Source: Exiguobacterium sp. Leaf196
GTDB taxonomy: Bacteria > Bacillota > Bacilli > Exiguobacteriales > Exiguobacteriaceae
Length of the DNA: 64,000 bases
Assembly: GCF_001423965.1 (NCBI RefSeq)
Contig: NZ_LMPV01000007.1
Coordinates: 186,001-250,000, forward strand
Reading direction: 5' to 3'
In this document: positions 62,437-64,000 of the stretch, in pieces
Numbering within the stretch: position 1 is the first letter of the stretch
Layout of the letters: every line of letters begins with the position of its first letter
Position numbers and translations under genes: made by a program
Notes under the pieces: generated by a model
What the model was told of the DNA's origin: nothing
Database searches by the model: none
Seen by the model: the letters and a program-made list of their open reading frames with translations, nothing else

Positions 62437-64000
62437 TCACATCGTCAGCCAGTCCGCGACCGGTCCAAGTACGAGCACTGGCAAGAATGTCAATGCACCG
62501 ACGAGTACGACCGTACCGAGGAAGACTGTTCCGAAGAGTGGTGTGTCTGTTTTGAATGAAAACTCATCTTGCGGCACGGATGGCTTCGCCTTCAGCGAAC
62601 CAACGATCGCAAGCATTAAAATCAATGGGATGTAACGTCCGATGAATAAGGCGAACGACGTCGAAACGTTCCAGTAGACATTCGCGTCCCCGAGCCCTTC
62701 AAATCCAGAACCATTATTGGCTGTCGCCGACGTGAATTCGTACAAGACTTGTGATAGCCCGTGATAGCCTGGATTCGAGATGCCAGCGACGCCTGGTGCA
62801 ACGTACATGGAGATCGCCGTTCCGACGAGAATCAAGAATGGTGGCACGAGAAGTGCGATAGCGATCATCTTCACTTCGAACGTCTCGATTTTCTTACCAA
62901 GGAACGTTGGTGTCCGACCGATCAAGAGACCTGTCAGGAAAACTGCGACGAAAGCATAAAGCAAGACATTCAAGAATCCAGCTCCGGCACCGCCGTACAC
63001 GACGTTGAGCATCAAGTTTCCGAGCTGGATCAATCCAGCAAGCGGATGGAGTGAGTCATGCATCGCATTGACCGCACCGGTTTCAGCCGCTGTCGTAATC
63101 GAGCTATAGAGCGCTGTACCGACTTGACCGAAGCGTAATTCCTGACCGTGTGCAGTCGGGTTCGCAAATAGGCTACCTGCCATTCCGAACGTCATCATGA
63201 TAAATAAAATCGTCATGACACCGAGGAAAAGTCGCCCCTGTTTCGCAGAACCGATGATTTTGCCGTATGCGACAGGAAGTGACATCGGAATCAATAACAT
63301 CAAGAACATCTGGATGAAGTTGACGAACTGATTCGGATTTTCAAACGGATGCGCTCCGTTTGCTCCGAAAAAACCACCGCCGTTGTTACCGAGCTGTTTG
63401 ATGACCTCAAACGCTGCGACCGGACCACGATAAATCAACTGTTTCGCTCCTTCAAGCGTCGTGACGCTGATTGCGCCACTAAACGTCTGTGGTACGCCGA
63501 GTAAAATCATCAACATACCGAAGAAGAATGAGATCGGAAGCAGGATACGTGTGATGAAGCGAACGAAGTCCGCATAAAAGTTACCGAGCGGTTTATTCGC
63601 AAGACCACGGATGACAGCGATACAGACCGTGAATGCCATCGTCGGTGCGACGAATAACATCGTCCCGAGGACGAACGTTTGTGAGAGATACGATAACGCT
63701 TCACCTGAATAATGCTGTTGATCGGTGTTCGTCATGAAACTGATCGTCGTATGAAGCGCAGTCGACCAATCAAGATTGGCAGCACCGTTTGGATTAAGCG
63801 GCAGATTGCCTTGGAAGCGAAGCAACAAGTACCCACCGATAAAGAACAGTAGATTGACGACTAATAGACTTTTTGAATAGCCGACCCACGATTGATCTTG
63901 TTTCTTTTCATCGACACCAAGTAACGATAGAAGGCGTCGTTCGACCTTACCGATTGTATCGACCCGACGCTCTGCGATCGGCGCGAAGTACATCCCGATG
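62437..64000 (-). CDS. kdpA: potassium-transporting ATPase subunit A (N-terminus outside window)
   Basis: About 520 residues of the K+-selective subunit; the frame stays open to the right edge (IGMYFAPIAERR), so the start and any kdpF lie beyond it. KdpA has four pore-loop repeats: SFMTNTDQQHYSG, NNGGGFFGANGAHPFENP, ETGAVNAMHDSLHPLAG and TATNNGSGFEGLG are visible. It selects and conducts K+ in KdpFABC at the inner membrane. Any promoter or c-di-AMP riboswitch for the operon is not in view. Confidence 0.95.
   Translation of the reverse strand, partial: IGMYFAPIAERRVDTIGKVERRLLSLLGVDEKKQDQSWVGYSKSLLVVNLLFFIGGYLLLRFQGNLPLNPNGAANLDWSTALHTTISFMTNTDQQHYSGEALSYLSQTFVLGTMLFVAPTMAFTVCIAVIRGLANKPLGNFYADFVRFITRILLPISFFFGMLMILLGVPQTFSGAISVTTLEGAKQLIYRGPVAAFEVIKQLGNNGGGFFGANGAHPFENPNQFVNFIQMFLMLLIPMSLPVAYGKIIGSAKQGRLFLGVMTILFIMMTFGMAGSLFANPTAHGQELRFGQVGTALYSSITTAAETGAVNAMHDSLHPLAGLIQLGNLMLNVVYGGAGAGFLNVLLYAFVAVFLTGLLIGRTPTFLGKKIETFEVKMIAIALLVPPFLILVGTAISMYVAPGVAGISNPGYHGLSQVLYEFTSATANNGSGFEGLGDANVYWNVSTSFALFIGRYIPLILMLAIVGSLKAKPSVPQDEFSFKTDTPLFGTVFLGTVVLVGALTFLPVLVLGPVADWLTM

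Noticed and set aside
1-64000. tRNA, rRNA, IS element, prophage or attachment site
   Set aside because: I found no cloverleaf, rRNA segment, transposase or integrase frame, or phage genes in the window.

Overview
The window reads as a chromosomal segment of a low-to-mid GC Bacillota (Firmicutes) bacterium, most likely Exiguobacterium. The signs are strong AGGAGG-type ribosome binding sites, many TTG and GTG starts, a Bacillus-like gatC-gatA-gatB-dgkB-rlmCD cluster, an S-box riboswitch and short U-tailed terminators. The genus is inferred from gene content and protein style; no rRNA or marker gene here proves it. I see no prophage, IS element, CRISPR array, tRNA or rRNA. This is mostly core-genome housekeeping DNA with many intergenic signals.

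Layout. 0-10 kb: end of an M3 oligopeptidase, a structured intergenic repeat, a GGDEF-EAL c-di-GMP enzyme, a CBS-domain protein, a chemoreceptor, an AraC regulator and a GT2/CDP-glycerol glycerophosphotransferase fusion (teichoic acid type). 10-21 kb: leftward genes rlmCD, dgkB, gatBAC, mntH, putP, rocA and a HesB-fold protein. 20.8-28 kb: lipoprotein plus bcp, an orphan OppA-like binding protein with a folded leader, a three-repeat HNH-repeat protein without nuclease, a membrane diguanylate cyclase, a YktB-like protein and a secreted protein. 28-33 kb: polyamine ABC transporter potABCD behind its XRE-cupin regulator, divergent from degV. 33.7-40.9 kb: TspO-like membrane protein, HesB-family protein, MHYT-GGDEF-EAL protein, ECF sigma/anti-sigma pair, CstR-like regulator, SMP-30 family protein and an MBL hydrolase. 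41-47 kb: oligo-1,6-glucosidase, an MtnE-like aminotransferase, then a SAM riboswitch driving metNIQ. 47-58.4 kb: GNAT, CAP-domain protein, small membrane protein, large secreted nuclease, YdaT-like protein, a yyaL-type gene broken by one stop codon, and a giant SH3b autolysin. 58.4-64 kb: second copy of the repeat, then the leftward kdpA-B-C-D operon, whose KdpD has no kinase half.

How it fits together. Three c-di-GMP turnover proteins lie within 37 kb, beside a chemoreceptor and an autolysin that share a TCCGATATT (SigD-like) box. Proline uptake and P5C oxidation (putP, rocA) are adjacent, and rocA has a cre-like site over its -35 box. Metal, polyamine, methionine and potassium transporters each carry a recognisable control element or regulator.

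The most novel material is non-coding: a two-copy, ~143 bp intergenic repeat with compensatory changes in its hairpins, and three further structured regions with no identity I can assign (15.67-15.77 kb, 34.93-35.03 kb, 52.08-52.21 kb). All calls come from reading the sequence; no database search was run.
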